Part shown: in pieces, positions 1 to 8,564 of the stretch
Position numbering within the stretch: the stretch's first letter is position 1
Layout: every line of letters starts with the position of its first letter
From: Butyrivibrio sp. MC2013
GTDB lineage: Bacteria > Bacillota > Clostridia > Lachnospirales > Lachnospiraceae
Reading direction: 5' to 3'
NCBI RefSeq assembly: GCF_000424585.1
Contig: NZ_AUKE01000027.1
Location: 1-44,682 of the forward strand
DNA: 44,682 nucleotides
The notes under the pieces: model-generated
Told to the model about the DNA's origin: nothing
The model's database searches: none
Seen by the model: only the letters and a program-made list of their open reading frames with translations
Position numbers and translations under genes: made by a program

Positions 1-218
<218 letters not shown>

Positions 219-235
219 AAATTCGATTCGGTTCA

Positions 236-258
236 GAATTACACTAGCTGTAATTCTG
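236..258 (-). other. hairpin in the 16S leader, possible rRNA processing stem
   Basis: The sequence forms a near-perfect stem, AGAATTACA paired with TGTAATTCT around a short loop. It lies about 20 nt before the mature 16S start and after the rRNA promoter. Its place suggests a leader element used in rRNA processing or antitermination. No T-run follows it, so it is not a terminator. Confidence 0.45.
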
Positions 259-401
259 CTTTCCGTTTACTTTTGGTTTTGGTTCTCTGAAAATAACTTT
301 GCTTCTTATATTAGAAGCTTGGAATCTTCAGGGTTGCATTGCTGTTCAGTTGTCAAAGTTCTCACTCTGTTGTGTTCTCTCTCACAAGAGGGAACTGTTC
401 G

Positions 402-430
402 AGTGTACATCTTTGTGAGCCATCTGTCAA
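402..430 (-). promoter_or_regulatory. rRNA operon promoter (sigma-A type)
   Basis: On the minus strand a perfect -35 box TTGACA (425-430) is followed by a 17-nt spacer and the -10 box TACACT (402-407). It lies between tRNA-Ser(GGA) and the 16S gene, about 185 nt upstream of the mature rRNA. It should drive the rRNA operon independently of the tRNA promoter. Confidence 0.8.
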
Positions 431-488
431 GAACGAATATTCGTTAATTTGTTGACTTTTCATCAACTCATTTACCCTGACAGATAAA

Positions 489-577
489 CGCAGAAGGAGG
501 GATTTGAACCCTCGCGCCGCTATTAACGACCTGCACCCTTTCCAGGGGTGTCTCTTCAACCACTTGAGTACTTCTGC
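489..577 (-). tRNA. tRNA-Ser (anticodon GGA)
   Basis: The reverse complement folds as a class II tRNA with acceptor stem GCAGAAG/CTTCTGC, discriminator G, an anticodon loop reading GGA within CTGGAAA, a long variable arm and a standard TPsiC arm with GGTTCAAATCC. The length of 89 nt is right for a serine tRNA. No CCA is encoded. It sits just upstream of the rRNA promoter and downstream of a second serine tRNA. Confidence 0.96.
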
Positions 578-665
578 AATCGGTTGATTCATAGACCATG
601 ACCGTAGGTTTTAGGTCTACTCTCTTAAATTTTGCGGGCGAGGTAAATATCCTGCCGCATCACAG

Positions 666-751
666 CGGAGCGAAAGGGATTCGAACCCTTGTGGCGTTGC
701 CGCCAAACGGTTTTCAAGACCGCCTCGTTATGACCACTTCGATATCGCTCC
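666..751 (-). tRNA. tRNA-Ser (anticodon TGA)
   Basis: The reverse complement folds with acceptor stem GGAGCGA/TCGCTCC, anticodon TGA within CTTGAAA, a long variable arm and the TPsiC arm GGGTTCGAATCCC. The class II shape and 86-nt length fit tRNA-Ser. No CCA is encoded. A strong promoter lies at 806-834, so this tRNA and the GGA isoacceptor 88 nt downstream are probably co-transcribed. Confidence 0.96.
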
Positions 752-1064
752 ATTCACTTTAAAATCTCTTTTAAAGCTGCCCTGTATTTTCACAGGGCGA
801 AAACTATAATATCAAACCAGCATATCACTGTCAAGCACTTTTGCAGTATTTTCTTAGGATTTTTGGCTTTGCATCGCTTCGCAAACATACGTTTTCAATA
901 AATCCCAGTTTCTATGCCTTTTCAATAGATCATATGCATTATGATAACATTTCATATCAAAGCCTTATACAGCCCTAAAAACAAACAATGCAGTATATTT
1001 ATGACATTGTCATCATATATCTTTTAAGATATTCCTTAATATCATCAAAATACACCGCCAGAAG
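752..1064. other. intergenic region between ispD and the serine tRNAs
   Basis: About 310 nt hold no gene. The left part contains the tRNA promoter (806-834) and two leader hairpins: GCCCTGT/ACAGGGC near 779-798 and CTTTAAAA/TTTTAAAG near 757-776. The right part, downstream of ispD, is AT-rich. It has a weak ATATCTT/AAGATAT hairpin near 1020-1035, and I see no convincing terminator or coding frame. Confidence 0.6.
806..834 (-). promoter_or_regulatory. promoter of the serine tRNA pair
   Basis: On the minus strand the -35 box TTGACA (829-834), a 17-nt spacer and the -10 box TATTAT (806-811) form an almost consensus sigma-A promoter. Transcription would start near 800, about 50 nt before tRNA-Ser(TGA). 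Confidence 0.85.
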
Positions 1065-1781
1065 CTATATCATATCATACTTATCAATGAGACTCTCCGC
1101 CAGGGCTATATCCTCGGGAGTGGTGATCTTGATATTGTCATAAGAGCCCTCTACCAGTTTTACCTTCTTATCCGAGAAAGTTTCCACCAGCATGGCATCA
1201 TCAGTTATGTTCAGGCCGTGTGCTATGAGCACCTCTTTTTCCTGCTCAAGCTTTTCATAAAGGCTCTTTATCAGCGGATAGGAAAAAGTCTGAGGAGTCT
1301 GGACCATCCACAATTTTTTCCTGTCAGGTGTAGATGCTGCAAATCCCTCATTATCAGCCATCTTGATAGTATCCTTTACAGGCATACCGCATACAGCCGC
1401 TGTATATTCTGCAGCCGCATTCACAGTCCTATCCATGATCTGCCTGTTTACAAAAGGCCTGGCACCGTCATGTATCATTACGATATCAGTATCCTTTGGC
1501 AGGGCCATCAGTCCTGCATATACGGAATCATATCTCTCTGCGCCGCCCGCACATATCACTATATCGGATGACAGACCGTATTTCTCCACTATCTCTTTTT
1601 GGCAATATTCTTCATCCCCGGGACTAGTCACCAGCACAGTTACCTCCTGGGGCCCCTTCTCAAACGCCTTAAGAGTATAATAAATAAGCGGTTTTCCGCC
1701 TATTTCCATATACTGCTTTTTGACACTGCTCTTCATCCTGCTGCCGCTTCCTGCAGCCAGCACTACCGCTCCTATTTTCAC
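1065..1781 (-). CDS. ispD: 2-C-methyl-D-erythritol 4-phosphate cytidylyltransferase
   Basis: IspD catalyses the third step of the non-mevalonate isoprenoid pathway, joining CTP and methylerythritol phosphate. At 238 residues it has the usual family length. The N-terminal nucleotide-binding signature LAAGSGSRMKSSVKKQY is intact, followed by GGKPLIYYTL and, in the middle, the HDGARPF segment. The start is GTG, with a GGGGAG Shine-Dalgarno seven bases upstream. It is the last gene of a minus-strand operon, 29 nt after tsaD, in which tRNA modification genes predominate. The metabolic link to them is not obvious. Confidence 0.95.
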   Translation of the reverse strand: MKIGAVVLAAGSGSRMKSSVKKQYMEIGGKPLIYYTLKAFEKGPQEVTVLVTSPGDEEYCQKEIVEKYGLSSDIVICAGGAERYDSVYAGLMALPKDTDIVMIHDGARPFVNRQIMDRTVNAAAEYTAAVCGMPVKDTIKMADNEGFAASTPDRKKLWMVQTPQTFSYPLIKSLYEKLEQEKEVLIAHGLNITDDAMLVETFSDKKVKLVEGSYDNIKITTPEDIALAESLIDKYDMI

Positions 1782-1810
1782 AGCTCTTCTCCCCTGCTTG
1801 TCCTGATATA

Positions 1811-2980
1811 TCAGTCTTTGGTCTGACCTGTCATAGATGCTCTTCCGTGGAACTTCCTCTCTCTGCTGCCCAGAGGCAAGTTGGGCACAGCATTGAGATC
1901 CATGCCGCTCCTTACGCCTTTTTGGTACTCATAATAAGCTGCAGCACCTATCATGGCAGCATTATCCGTACACAGTACCGGAGAGGGACTATAGAATGCT
2001 ATGCCTTCTCTCGCGCATGCATCCTCAAGACTCTTTCTCAAGCTGCTGTTAGATGCAACACCCCCTGCTATAGCCAGCTGCTTCATTCCATATTCCCTGG
2101 CAGCTCTTACCGCATGCTCTGTCAGCACTTCTACCACAGCCTTCTGGAAGGACGCTGCCAGATCCGCTTTTGAATAGTCCTCGCCCTGCATCTGGGCGAT
2201 ATTGATATAGTTGAGCACTGCAGATTTCAGGCCGCTGAAGCTAAAGTCATACTCCGCGCCTTCGATATTGGCCTTGGGAAAAGATATGGCATCAGGATTT
2301 CCCTCTTTTGCAGCCTTATCGATCTTGGGTCCTCCGGGATAGCCCAGTCCAATAGCCCTGGCCACCTTGTCAAAAGCTTCTCCTGCCGCGTCATCCCTGG
2401 TCTGACCAATTATCTCATATTCACCATAATCCCTGACGATCACCAGATGAGAATGTCCTCCTGATACCACAAGGCATGCAAAAGGAGGCTCCAGTTCCTT
2501 ATTCTCGATATAGTTTGCACTGATATGTCCTTCGATATGGTGTACTCCTACCAGAGGGATATCTGCAGCAAAGCTAAGAGACTTGGCTTCAGACACTCCT
2601 ACCAGCAGCGCTCCTACCAGTCCCGGTCCATAGGTCACACCTATAGCATCTATATCACTCAGTCCAAGGCCTGCTTCCTTTAGAGCTTCTCTTACACAAT
2701 AATTGATCTTCTCCACATGCTTCCTGGATGCGATCTCCGGCACTACACCGCCGAATACAGTATGGAGCGCTATCTGTGATGATATTATATTGGACAATAC
2801 CTCTCGCCCATCCCTGACAACAGCTGCGGCGGTCTCGTCGCAGCTGCTCTCTATAGCCAGTATGGTCACATGCTCCTTCTTTTCATCTTTGGTATCAGGA
2901 GCCTTTGACTCCTTGTCATTTCCGGAATGTATGGACATCATTATCATTCCGTCTTCTTCAGTTTTCTTATCTATTTGCAT
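1811..2980 (-). CDS. tsaD: tRNA N6-threonylcarbamoyladenosine synthase subunit TsaD (Kae1/YgjD)
   Basis: TsaD transfers the threonylcarbamoyl group onto A37 of ANN-decoding tRNAs, working with TsaB and TsaE. The Kae1 hallmarks are clear: [12 protein letters not shown] near the N-terminus, the metal-binding HxxxH as RKHVEKI, the second histidine site in VSGGHSHLV, and [10 protein letters not shown] towards the C-terminus. I prefer the ATG at 2980, which has GAGG seven bases upstream overlapping the end of the previous gene, to a TTG two codons earlier. An unusual charged tail of about 35 residues precedes the conserved core, which begins at ILAIESS. Its partners TsaB and TsaE are encoded upstream in the same operon. 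Confidence 0.96.
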   Translation of the reverse strand: MQIDKKTEEDGMIMMSIHSGNDKESKAPDTKDEKKEHVTILAIESSCDETAAAVVRDGREVLSNIISSQIALHTVFGGVVPEIASRKHVEKINYCVREALKEAGLGLSDIDAIGVTYGPGLVGALLVGVSEAKSLSFAADIPLVGVHHIEGHISANYIENKELEPPFACLVVSGGHSHLVIVRDYGEYEIIGQTRDDAAGEAFDKVARAIGLGYPGGPKIDKAAKEGNPDAISFPKANIEGAEYDFSFSGLKSAVLNYINIAQMQGEDYSKADLAASFQKAVVEVLTEHAVRAAREYGMKQLAIAGGVASNSSLRKSLEDACAREGIAFYSPSPVLCTDNAAMIGAAAYYEYQKGVRSGMDLNAVPNLPLGSRERKFHGRASMTGQTKD

Positions 2981-2989
2981 TATCAAACC

Positions 2990-4087
2990 TCATTCCTCAG
3001 CTGTCTCCCAGCCCAGGATCTTCCATCTGCCCTGATCGTCTTTTCTTAGTATGAAGTCATAATATACTATCTTCCTGGAGGTCTCAGATCTCATGGAGAA
3101 CATCACGCGGCCTCTGCTGCACTCCTGTCCTGCCACTTCTTCAAAGACAAATTTGGACTTGTCATCAGTAACATAATTAGCCACCTTCACAGCGGCATTT
3201 TTCTTTTCAGCTACTTCCATGGCCAAGCCGCCCTCCAGGTCGGTCTGGTTGGCTAATAGCTCGTCATCATATAGAGCTGCTCTGATGTCTCCCATTGTCC
3301 TCATATCAGCATCCGAATACTCTTCGTTATAAAGAGTAGCAGTGACTCTGGCAAAAAGATCAGCCACATCCCAGGGATCTGCAGGATATGCGGTTTGAAG
3401 ATCCATATTGCACAGATCCTCAACAGAGGTGGTATCAGTGTCTGTATCTTCACTGACTTCCCAGCCCAGGATCCTCCAGTTCTTGCCGCTTTCCGTATCC
3501 TGGCGCATGGTAAAATCATACCTGTAGGTAGAGGCTTTATTGCCCTTTTTCATGACTATCCTGCAGCCCACAGCCGAGAAGGTCCTGCCATCTATCTCAT
3601 AGAGCTTTGTATCTTCGCTGTCATCCAGAAAATAATTGGCCAGACTTATGCCGTCTGTCTTCTTACTCTTGGCTTCCAGAAGCATGGTAGTGAGAAAAGA
3701 CTCTTCGCTTCCCTGATTATCCCTAAGCTCCTGATCAAAGAGTTCAAACTCCATCTTAAAGAGCTTTTTGCCCTCTTCGTCTGTATAATCCTCATTAAAG
3801 GCAGCCTTGGATATGCGGGCATAGAGAGCCACCACCCCTTCAGGGGTACCGGGATAAGCATTGGTTAGATTCATGGACAAAAGGCTCTCAAGCTCAGTGA
3901 GCTTTGACGCCCGTTCTCTGGTGATATCATCAGGATTTCTGGATACCACTCCAAAGAATTTCACCCATACAGCCCACACAAGAGCGGCTCCCACCGCAGC
4001 CATGACCACGGCCTTTATCACGACAGCCATTCTTGTCTCTCTGCCATATTCGTCCACAAGCCTGGATTTCTTTCGTCTGTCCGCCAT
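2990..4087 (-). CDS. membrane-anchored protein with two tandem homologous domains, function unknown
   Basis: This protein of 365 residues starts with a basic cytoplasmic segment and one membrane helix (about residues 20-40, AVVIKAVVMAAVGAALVWAV). Two homologous domains follow, about 45-205 and 220-365. The duplication is visible in paired segments: LTNAYPGTPEGVVALYARIS against LQTAYPADPWDVADLFARVT, NEDYTDEE against NEEYSDAD, and NWRILGWEVSE against RWKILGWETAE. Both copies end in the WxILGWE signature. The domains should lie outside the membrane. The gene is 15 nt after rnz, and tsaD begins 9 nt after it, so co-expression with tRNA-maturation genes is likely. No catalytic motif is visible. 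The start has a clear AGGAGG. Confidence 0.85.
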   Translation of the reverse strand: MADRRKKSRLVDEYGRETRMAVVIKAVVMAAVGAALVWAVWVKFFGVVSRNPDDITRERASKLTELESLLSMNLTNAYPGTPEGVVALYARISKAAFNEDYTDEEGKKLFKMEFELFDQELRDNQGSEESFLTTMLLEAKSKKTDGISLANYFLDDSEDTKLYEIDGRTFSAVGCRIVMKKGNKASTYRYDFTMRQDTESGKNWRILGWEVSEDTDTDTTSVEDLCNMDLQTAYPADPWDVADLFARVTATLYNEEYSDADMRTMGDIRAALYDDELLANQTDLEGGLAMEVAEKKNAAVKVANYVTDDKSKFVFEEVAGQECSRGRVMFSMRSETSRKIVYYDFILRKDDQGRWKILGWETAEE

Positions 4088-4102
4088 AAGGCGCCTCCTG
4101 TG

Positions 4103-5032
4103 TCACTTTTCCTCTTCGGGAAAAGAGAGCTCTGCCATCCTTCCATCCTTGGCTGCTATCGCAGCTGGGAAGATTGCCTTGGTTTCCTTCATAAACTCTT
4201 TCGGATTACGGAGAGAAGGTGAATAGTGGGTAAGCCACAATTCTTTGACACCGGCATCCCTGGCGATCTCAGCAGCTTCATAGAAGGTCATGTGTTTCTT
4301 TTCCTTGGCCTTGGAGAGCTTGTCTGCCTCGCCGTACATACCTTCGCATATAAGGAGATCCGCACCCTTTGCATATTCCACTATCTGCTTGCAGGGCCTG
4401 GTATCTGTACAATAAGTCAGATGGAGACCTGTGCGGGCCTGTCCCAGCACCATATCCGGTGTGATCACCCTTCCGTCATCCAGTGTCACATCATTGCCAT
4501 TTTGGAGTATTCCCCAATAATTCCTGGGGATATCTAGAGCTGTAGCATTATCAACATTAAAGCGTCCTTTTCTGGACAGCCTGAAATCATAGCCGTAGCA
4601 GGTCACATTATGATTGACTCTAAAGGCGCTCATGGTCAGATCAGGCATACCGTCAAAGGTGAATTCTTCCTCAGGAGAAGCAATCTCCCTGCATACGATC
4701 TCAAAAGGCAGCTCCGGAGCTATCACTCTGAGACTGGATACCACTCTCTCTAGGCCCTTGGGACCTATAAGGAGCAGAGGCTCTTTTCTCTCAGCATTAC
4801 CCATGGTCAGCAGCATACCGGGCAGTCCCGATACATGATCTGCATGATAATGGGTAAAGCATATCACATCTATGGGATTAGGGCTCCAACCTGCCTTTCT
4901 CAGGGCTATCTGAGTAGCCTCTCCACAGTCCACCAGGATACTCTTGCCGTTGTAGCGCAGCATCATGGCCGTGAGAAATCTGTAGGGCAGGGGCATCATA
5001 CCGCCTGTTCCCAGCAAACAAACATCTATCAT
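4103..5032 (-). CDS. rnz: ribonuclease Z (tRNA 3' endonuclease)
   Basis: RNase Z removes 3' trailers from tRNA precursors. The protein has 309 residues, the short bacterial size, and shows the metallo-beta-lactamase metal site HYHADH (within FTHYHADHVSGLPG) plus downstream ligands in FRVNHNVTCYGY, YCTDTR and LTHYSP. It belongs to the same minus-strand operon as the threonylcarbamoyl genes. Neither tRNA-Ser near the left edge encodes CCA, so this enzyme would be needed for their 3' processing. The Shine-Dalgarno is weak (AAAGAG). Confidence 0.9.
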   Translation of the reverse strand: MIDVCLLGTGGMMPLPYRFLTAMMLRYNGKSILVDCGEATQIALRKAGWSPNPIDVICFTHYHADHVSGLPGMLLTMGNAERKEPLLLIGPKGLERVVSSLRVIAPELPFEIVCREIASPEEEFTFDGMPDLTMSAFRVNHNVTCYGYDFRLSRKGRFNVDNATALDIPRNYWGILQNGNDVTLDDGRVITPDMVLGQARTGLHLTYCTDTRPCKQIVEYAKGADLLICEGMYGEADKLSKAKEKKHMTFYEAAEIARDAGVKELWLTHYSPSLRNPKEFMKETKAIFPAAIAAKDGRMAELSFPEEEK

Positions 5033-5043
5033 ATTTTACTCTT

Positions 5044-6231
5044 TTACCTTTTCCAATATATTTCTGCATCATCAGCGGGATCCGCATAGAATCCGGGCCT
5101 TGTGCCCTCGGACTTAAAACCCAGCTTCTCATAGAGAGCCCTGGCAGGAGCATTTGCACTCCTCACCTCCAGGGTAAAACGCTCTGCGCCTATCCCCTTG
5201 CCCCTCTCCAGGAGCTGCTTTAGCATCTTGTAGGCTATGCCTTCACCCCTGCTGGAGGCCGCAACCGACACATTTGTTATTTCGCCATCTCCCGATATAT
5301 TCTGAAGACCGCACAGGCCCACAATAGCACCCTGCTTCTCAGCCACCAGGTATACAGTATCGTCCCTGGCGTTTGCTGTGATGAGCTGTTTTTCAGTCCA
5401 GGCTTCCTTGCCCAGATTCGCTGCTTCAAGGCTTGCTGCAGCATCCATATCCTCAGCCTTCAGAGGCCTGATCAGCACTCTCTCCTTTACCTTGGGCGCG
5501 GCAGTCCTTAGTTCCCCGGCCTGTCTCTCTGCCTGAGAGGGCCTTAGATATTCAGGTGCAAAAGAGTCTGCATCTGTGATCCTGCCTTCTCTGAAATATA
5601 CAGCTCCCAAACTGCAGAGACTGGCAGCCCTTTGCCTGGACTGGTGAAGAGGAGCCTGGGCATAAGGGATCTTCAAAAGTACTGCAAGCTTATCCTTATA
5701 GACCGGCACGCCGTCTCCAAGGAGTATGGCACTCTCTCCAAGTTCATTAAGCTTTTCTGCAATCTCTTCTATACTGCATGCCCTCTGGGGGACTATGGTC
5801 TTCATCCTGAAGATGATCTCATTATTCTCTTCATTTTTCTCAGGGACAAAAGTATATATTCCTGTATATACCTGACTCCTCCTGGCATCCATCATGGGAC
5901 AGATGATCTGCCTTGTACCATAGAGGTTCCAGGCCATGGCATCAATGGTAGGGATAGCGATGAGAGGCTTATCCAGTGCCAGGCACAGTCCCTTGGCTGC
6001 TGCAGCACCTATCCTAAGCCCGGTAAAAGAACCGGGACCTGCAGCCACTGCCACAGCATCAATGCTCTTCATATCCAGATCTACCTTATTTCTGATATCC
6101 TCCAGCATAGGCATGAGTATCTGGGAATGAGTGGTCTTATATTGTATGTCATAGGAAGCCACAAGCCTGTCGTCCTCAGACACCGCAACGGTGGCTGTCA
6201 GGCCCGAGCTGTCAATTGCCAGTATTTTCAT
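5044..6231 (-). CDS. tsaB: TsaB-RimI fusion: tRNA t6A partner protein fused to a GNAT acetyltransferase
   Basis: Residues 1 to about 235 are TsaB, the inactive Kae1 paralogue that dimerises with TsaD. Typical segments are MKILAIDSSG, TTHSQILMPM, AVAAGPGSFTGLRIG and PMMDARRSQVYTGIY. Residues from about 250 to 395 are a GNAT acetyltransferase of the RimI type, with the acetyl-CoA loop as SSRGEGIAYKML and the C-terminal RSANAPARALYEKLGF. RimI acetylates the N-terminus of ribosomal protein S18 in E. coli. The substrate here is unknown. The ATG overlaps the stop codon of tsaE by one base (TAATG), so translation is coupled. The two enzymes are often neighbours, and here a single reading frame joins them. 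Confidence 0.93.
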   Translation of the reverse strand: MKILAIDSSGLTATVAVSEDDRLVASYDIQYKTTHSQILMPMLEDIRNKVDLDMKSIDAVAVAAGPGSFTGLRIGAAAAKGLCLALDKPLIAIPTIDAMAWNLYGTRQIICPMMDARRSQVYTGIYTFVPEKNEENNEIIFRMKTIVPQRACSIEEIAEKLNELGESAILLGDGVPVYKDKLAVLLKIPYAQAPLHQSRQRAASLCSLGAVYFREGRITDADSFAPEYLRPSQAERQAGELRTAAPKVKERVLIRPLKAEDMDAAASLEAANLGKEAWTEKQLITANARDDTVYLVAEKQGAIVGLCGLQNISGDGEITNVSVAASSRGEGIAYKMLKQLLERGKGIGAERFTLEVRSANAPARALYEKLGFKSEGTRPGFYADPADDAEIYWKR

Positions 6232-6680
6232 TATATGTGATCCTTCCCTACATGGGTCATTGTTATCCGTCTGAAGTCTACACCCTTTTTCAGGTCTTTT
6301 TCAATCTCTATCCTGGTATATTCTTCCGGAAGTATGTCCTCGATCAGGTTGGCCCATTCGATGAGGCACACACCATCACCGTAGAAATAATCCTCATAAC
6401 CTATCTCGTCCATCTCGGATATGTCTCCGATCCTGTACACATCAAAATGATAAAGAGGGAGCCTGCCCTCGTCATGGATCTGCACTATTGTAAAGGTCGG
6501 ACTTGCAACCGGTCCCTCAATCCCCAGACCCTTGGCCAGGCCCTGGGTAAAAACGGTCTTGCCGGTGCCCAGATCTCCAAGAAGGGTGATGACCTGCCCC
6601 GGACGTGCATTCTCGCCCATCCTCAGGCCAAATTCAAATGTTTCCTCCGGAGAAAATGTCTCTATACTTGTAGGATTCAA
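6231..6680 (-). CDS. tsaE: tRNA threonylcarbamoyladenosine biosynthesis ATPase TsaE
   Basis: TsaE is the ATPase that resets the TsaB-TsaD complex during t6A formation. The Walker A motif is GDLGTGKTVF, followed by SPTFTIVQ, the YHFDVYRI block and CLIEWANLIEDILP, all classic for the family. The TTG at 6680 is chosen because GAGGTG lies eight bases before it and because it gives the usual short N-terminal lead before SPEETFEFG. An in-frame ATG at 6722 has no Shine-Dalgarno. This is the first gene of the tsaE-tsaB/rimI-rnz-unknown-tsaD-ispD operon and is divergent from the acyltransferase-like gene. Confidence 0.93.
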   Translation of the reverse strand: MNPTSIETFSPEETFEFGLRMGENARPGQVITLLGDLGTGKTVFTQGLAKGLGIEGPVASPTFTIVQIHDEGRLPLYHFDVYRIGDISEMDEIGYEDYFYGDGVCLIEWANLIEDILPEEYTRIEIEKDLKKGVDFRRITMTHVGKDHI

Positions 6681-6807
6681 CTTATACACCTCACTATTAC
6701 ATGCTTCATTAGTTATTATCATAACATATTAGTAAAAGTAATGAAAAATTATGTACAATATACTATATCCTATCAACAGCTTACTTATAGACTTTTCGGG
6801 GGAAGAT

Positions 6808-7599
6808 ATGTCAATTGTGAAGAAAAAAAGCACCGCCAGACTCAGCACCTTAGACAGCATAAGAGGGATCACCCTTTGCAGCATGATAATATATCATTTT
6901 TGCTGGGACCTTGCATATATAGTGGGCATGGATATGCCCTGGTACAGTTCGGTATATTCTTATATATGGCAGCAGAGCATCTGCTGGACTTTCATACTCC
7001 TGTCAGGCTTTTGTGCAGGCCTGTCCTCTCATAACATCAGGCGGGGGCTTATAGTCTTTGGATGCGGCATCATCATCAGCCTTGTCACATATTTTGTTAC
7101 GCCGGAGAGCATAGTCCTCTTTGGCATACTCACCTTTATGGGTTCAGCCATGATCATAACAGGGTTGACCAAAAGACTCCTTTTGAAGATAAATGCGCTG
7201 GCAGGAGCCATTATAGCTTTTGCCTTATTTCTCATGTTCAGGGATGTGAATACAGGCTTCCTTGGCTTTGAGCGCATCCACATACTGCAGGTCAACACTG
7301 CGCCCTACAAGAATCTCTTCACTGCTTACCTTGGCTTTCCTGCGCGAAACTTTTATTCTTCAGATTATTTCAGCATCCTACCCTGGATATTCCTCTATTT
7401 TACAGGCTTTTACATTTTCCACGTCCTGAAGTCCGGGCCTTTAGACAATACAAAAGGAGCCCTCTTTGACAGGAGCTCCTTTCACATCAGCATAACCGTA
7501 TTTGATCAGATGGGCCGCCATTCGCTGCCCATATACATGCTTCACCAGGTTGTCCTCTACGGGATCTCAACGCTCATCATTGCCCTTCAGAATAGGTGA
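6808..7599 (+). CDS. multi-pass membrane protein of the DUF1624/acyltransferase-like family
   Basis: The protein has 263 residues counted from the ATG preceded by GGGGGA. It begins with ARLSTLDSIRGITLCSMIIYHFCWDL, typical of the heparan-alpha-glucosaminide N-acetyltransferase-like (DUF1624) family. The RGI and YH positions belong to the conserved first helix and loop. Seven or more hydrophobic helices follow, and QMGRHSLPIYMLHQ near the C-terminus is typical of membrane acyltransferases. It may acylate a cell-surface glycan, but the substrate cannot be told. The last 33 bp overlap the 3' end of ribU on the other strand, so the two transcripts would be complementary there. Confidence 0.82.
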   Translation: MSIVKKKSTARLSTLDSIRGITLCSMIIYHFCWDLAYIVGMDMPWYSSVYSYIWQQSICWTFILLSGFCAGLSSHNIRRGLIVFGCGIIISLVTYFVTPESIVLFGILTFMGSAMIITGLTKRLLLKINALAGAIIAFALFLMFRDVNTGFLGFERIHILQVNTAPYKNLFTAYLGFPARNFYSSDYFSILPWIFLYFTGFYIFHVLKSGPLDNTKGALFDRSSFHISITVFDQMGRHSLPIYMLHQVVLYGISTLIIALQNR

Positions 7600-8277
7600 G
7601 ATGTGCTTGTAGATCAGGAATGTGATCAGCACATCGATCATACCCTTTACAAAGGTGAAGGGAACATTGAAGAGGAGGATACTCTCTTCCACACTCTTCA
7701 TGGAAGGGATGATAGCCTGATATGCAGCCAGGACATTTTCCTTGGGAAGGAAGGTGTAATAAACAGGATATACAACATAGATATTTGAAGGAAGTGAGAA
7801 GGCTGCCATAGCCAGTGCTCCCACTATAGTGCCGATGATAGCACCCTTCTTGTTTTTCTTGAATTTATAGATCAAACCTGCCACGCCGGTGAATACAGCG
7901 CCCAGTATAAAGTTGGACAGTTCTCCTACTCCAAATGATCCGGAATCCAGTGTGTGGAGGAGATTCTTGATAAACTCTATGATCACACCGTATACAGGTC
8001 CCAGGGACAGAGCTCCAACCAGAGCCGGGAGATCCGAGAAATCAAACTTGATAAACCAGGGCATAAAGGGTACAGGAAGCTCTATGAGCTGCAGCACAAA
8101 GGCTATAGCAGACAGAATACCTGTCACTGTCACGAAGCGTACAGGAACCATGCTCCTCTTCTTTTCTCCGCCCTTATAATTCCCGAACTTTTCATTAGCA
8201 TTTTCGATCATCACTTCCTCGATTTTCTGAGTATCATCATACTCATTTGCTGCTGTACTAACATTTGCGTTTTCCAC
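7567..8277 (-). CDS. ribU: ECF transporter substrate-binding subunit, riboflavin-specific RibU
   Basis: RibU is the riboflavin-binding S component that works with the shared EcfA/EcfA'/EcfT module. About six hydrophobic helices are visible, with family segments VTVTGILSAIAFVLQLIE, WFIKFDFSDLPALVGAL and LGPVYGVIIEFIKNLLH. The open frame runs into the riboswitch. I place the start at the GTG at 8277, after the riboswitch terminator, with AGAAAGG about 12 bases upstream; an ATG at about 8214 is an alternative. The FMN riboswitch upstream makes the riboflavin assignment strong. The 3' end overlaps the convergent membrane gene by 33 bp. Confidence 0.9.
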   Translation of the reverse strand: MENANVSTAANEYDDTQKIEEVMIENANEKFGNYKGGEKKRSMVPVRFVTVTGILSAIAFVLQLIELPVPFMPWFIKFDFSDLPALVGALSLGPVYGVIIEFIKNLLHTLDSGSFGVGELSNFILGAVFTGVAGLIYKFKKNKKGAIIGTIVGALAMAAFSLPSNIYVVYPVYYTFLPKENVLAAYQAIIPSMKSVEESILLFNVPFTFVKGMIDVLITFLIYKHISPILKGNDER

Positions 8278-8319
8278 TGTGTCAACCAACCTTTCTGTAA
8301 TAAGTATTACGTATAAAAA

Positions 8320-8347
8320 AGCCCCGAACATATAGATGTTCAGGGCT
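8320..8347 (-). terminator. intrinsic terminator of the FMN riboswitch
   Basis: On the minus strand AGCCCTGAACAT pairs with ATGTTCGGGGCT (one mismatch) around a 4-nt loop and is followed directly by a T-run (8314-8320). It lies between the FMN aptamer and ribU. This fits transcriptional attenuation when FMN is bound. Confidence 0.85.
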
Positions 8348-8372
8348 ATAATACGCGCAAATAATAAGATCG

Positions 8373-8513
8373 CATTCTTCTTCCATCCAGACTGTCCATA
8401 GAAAGCTTGCAGCATCTATGGTTCACTGTCGGTTTCGGAGTTGCACCGAATCTGCCCAAAAACGGCTCGCGGACTGTACCGCCGGTTGGGAATCACACCC
8501 TACCCTGAAGAAT
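8373..8513 (-). promoter_or_regulatory. FMN riboswitch (RFN element)
   Basis: The reverse complement shows the conserved RFN blocks in order: TCTTCAGGGTAGGGTG, ATTCCCAACCGGCGGTA, GTCCGCGAGC, then CCGACAGTGAA and finally GTCTGGATGGAAGAAG. The element precedes an intrinsic terminator and ribU. High FMN should therefore stop transcription of the riboflavin importer. Confidence 0.96.
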
Positions 8514-8535
8514 CACATTATTAAATTCAAATGTA

Positions 8536-8564
8536 ATGATATTCTTATAGTTCTATATTGTCAA
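8536..8564 (-). promoter_or_regulatory. promoter for the FMN riboswitch/ribU transcript
   Basis: On the minus strand TTGACA (8559-8564), a 17-nt spacer and TATCAT (8536-8541) form a strong sigma-A promoter about 25 nt before the riboswitch. The -35 box overlaps the last codons of the small gene upstream. Confidence 0.8.
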
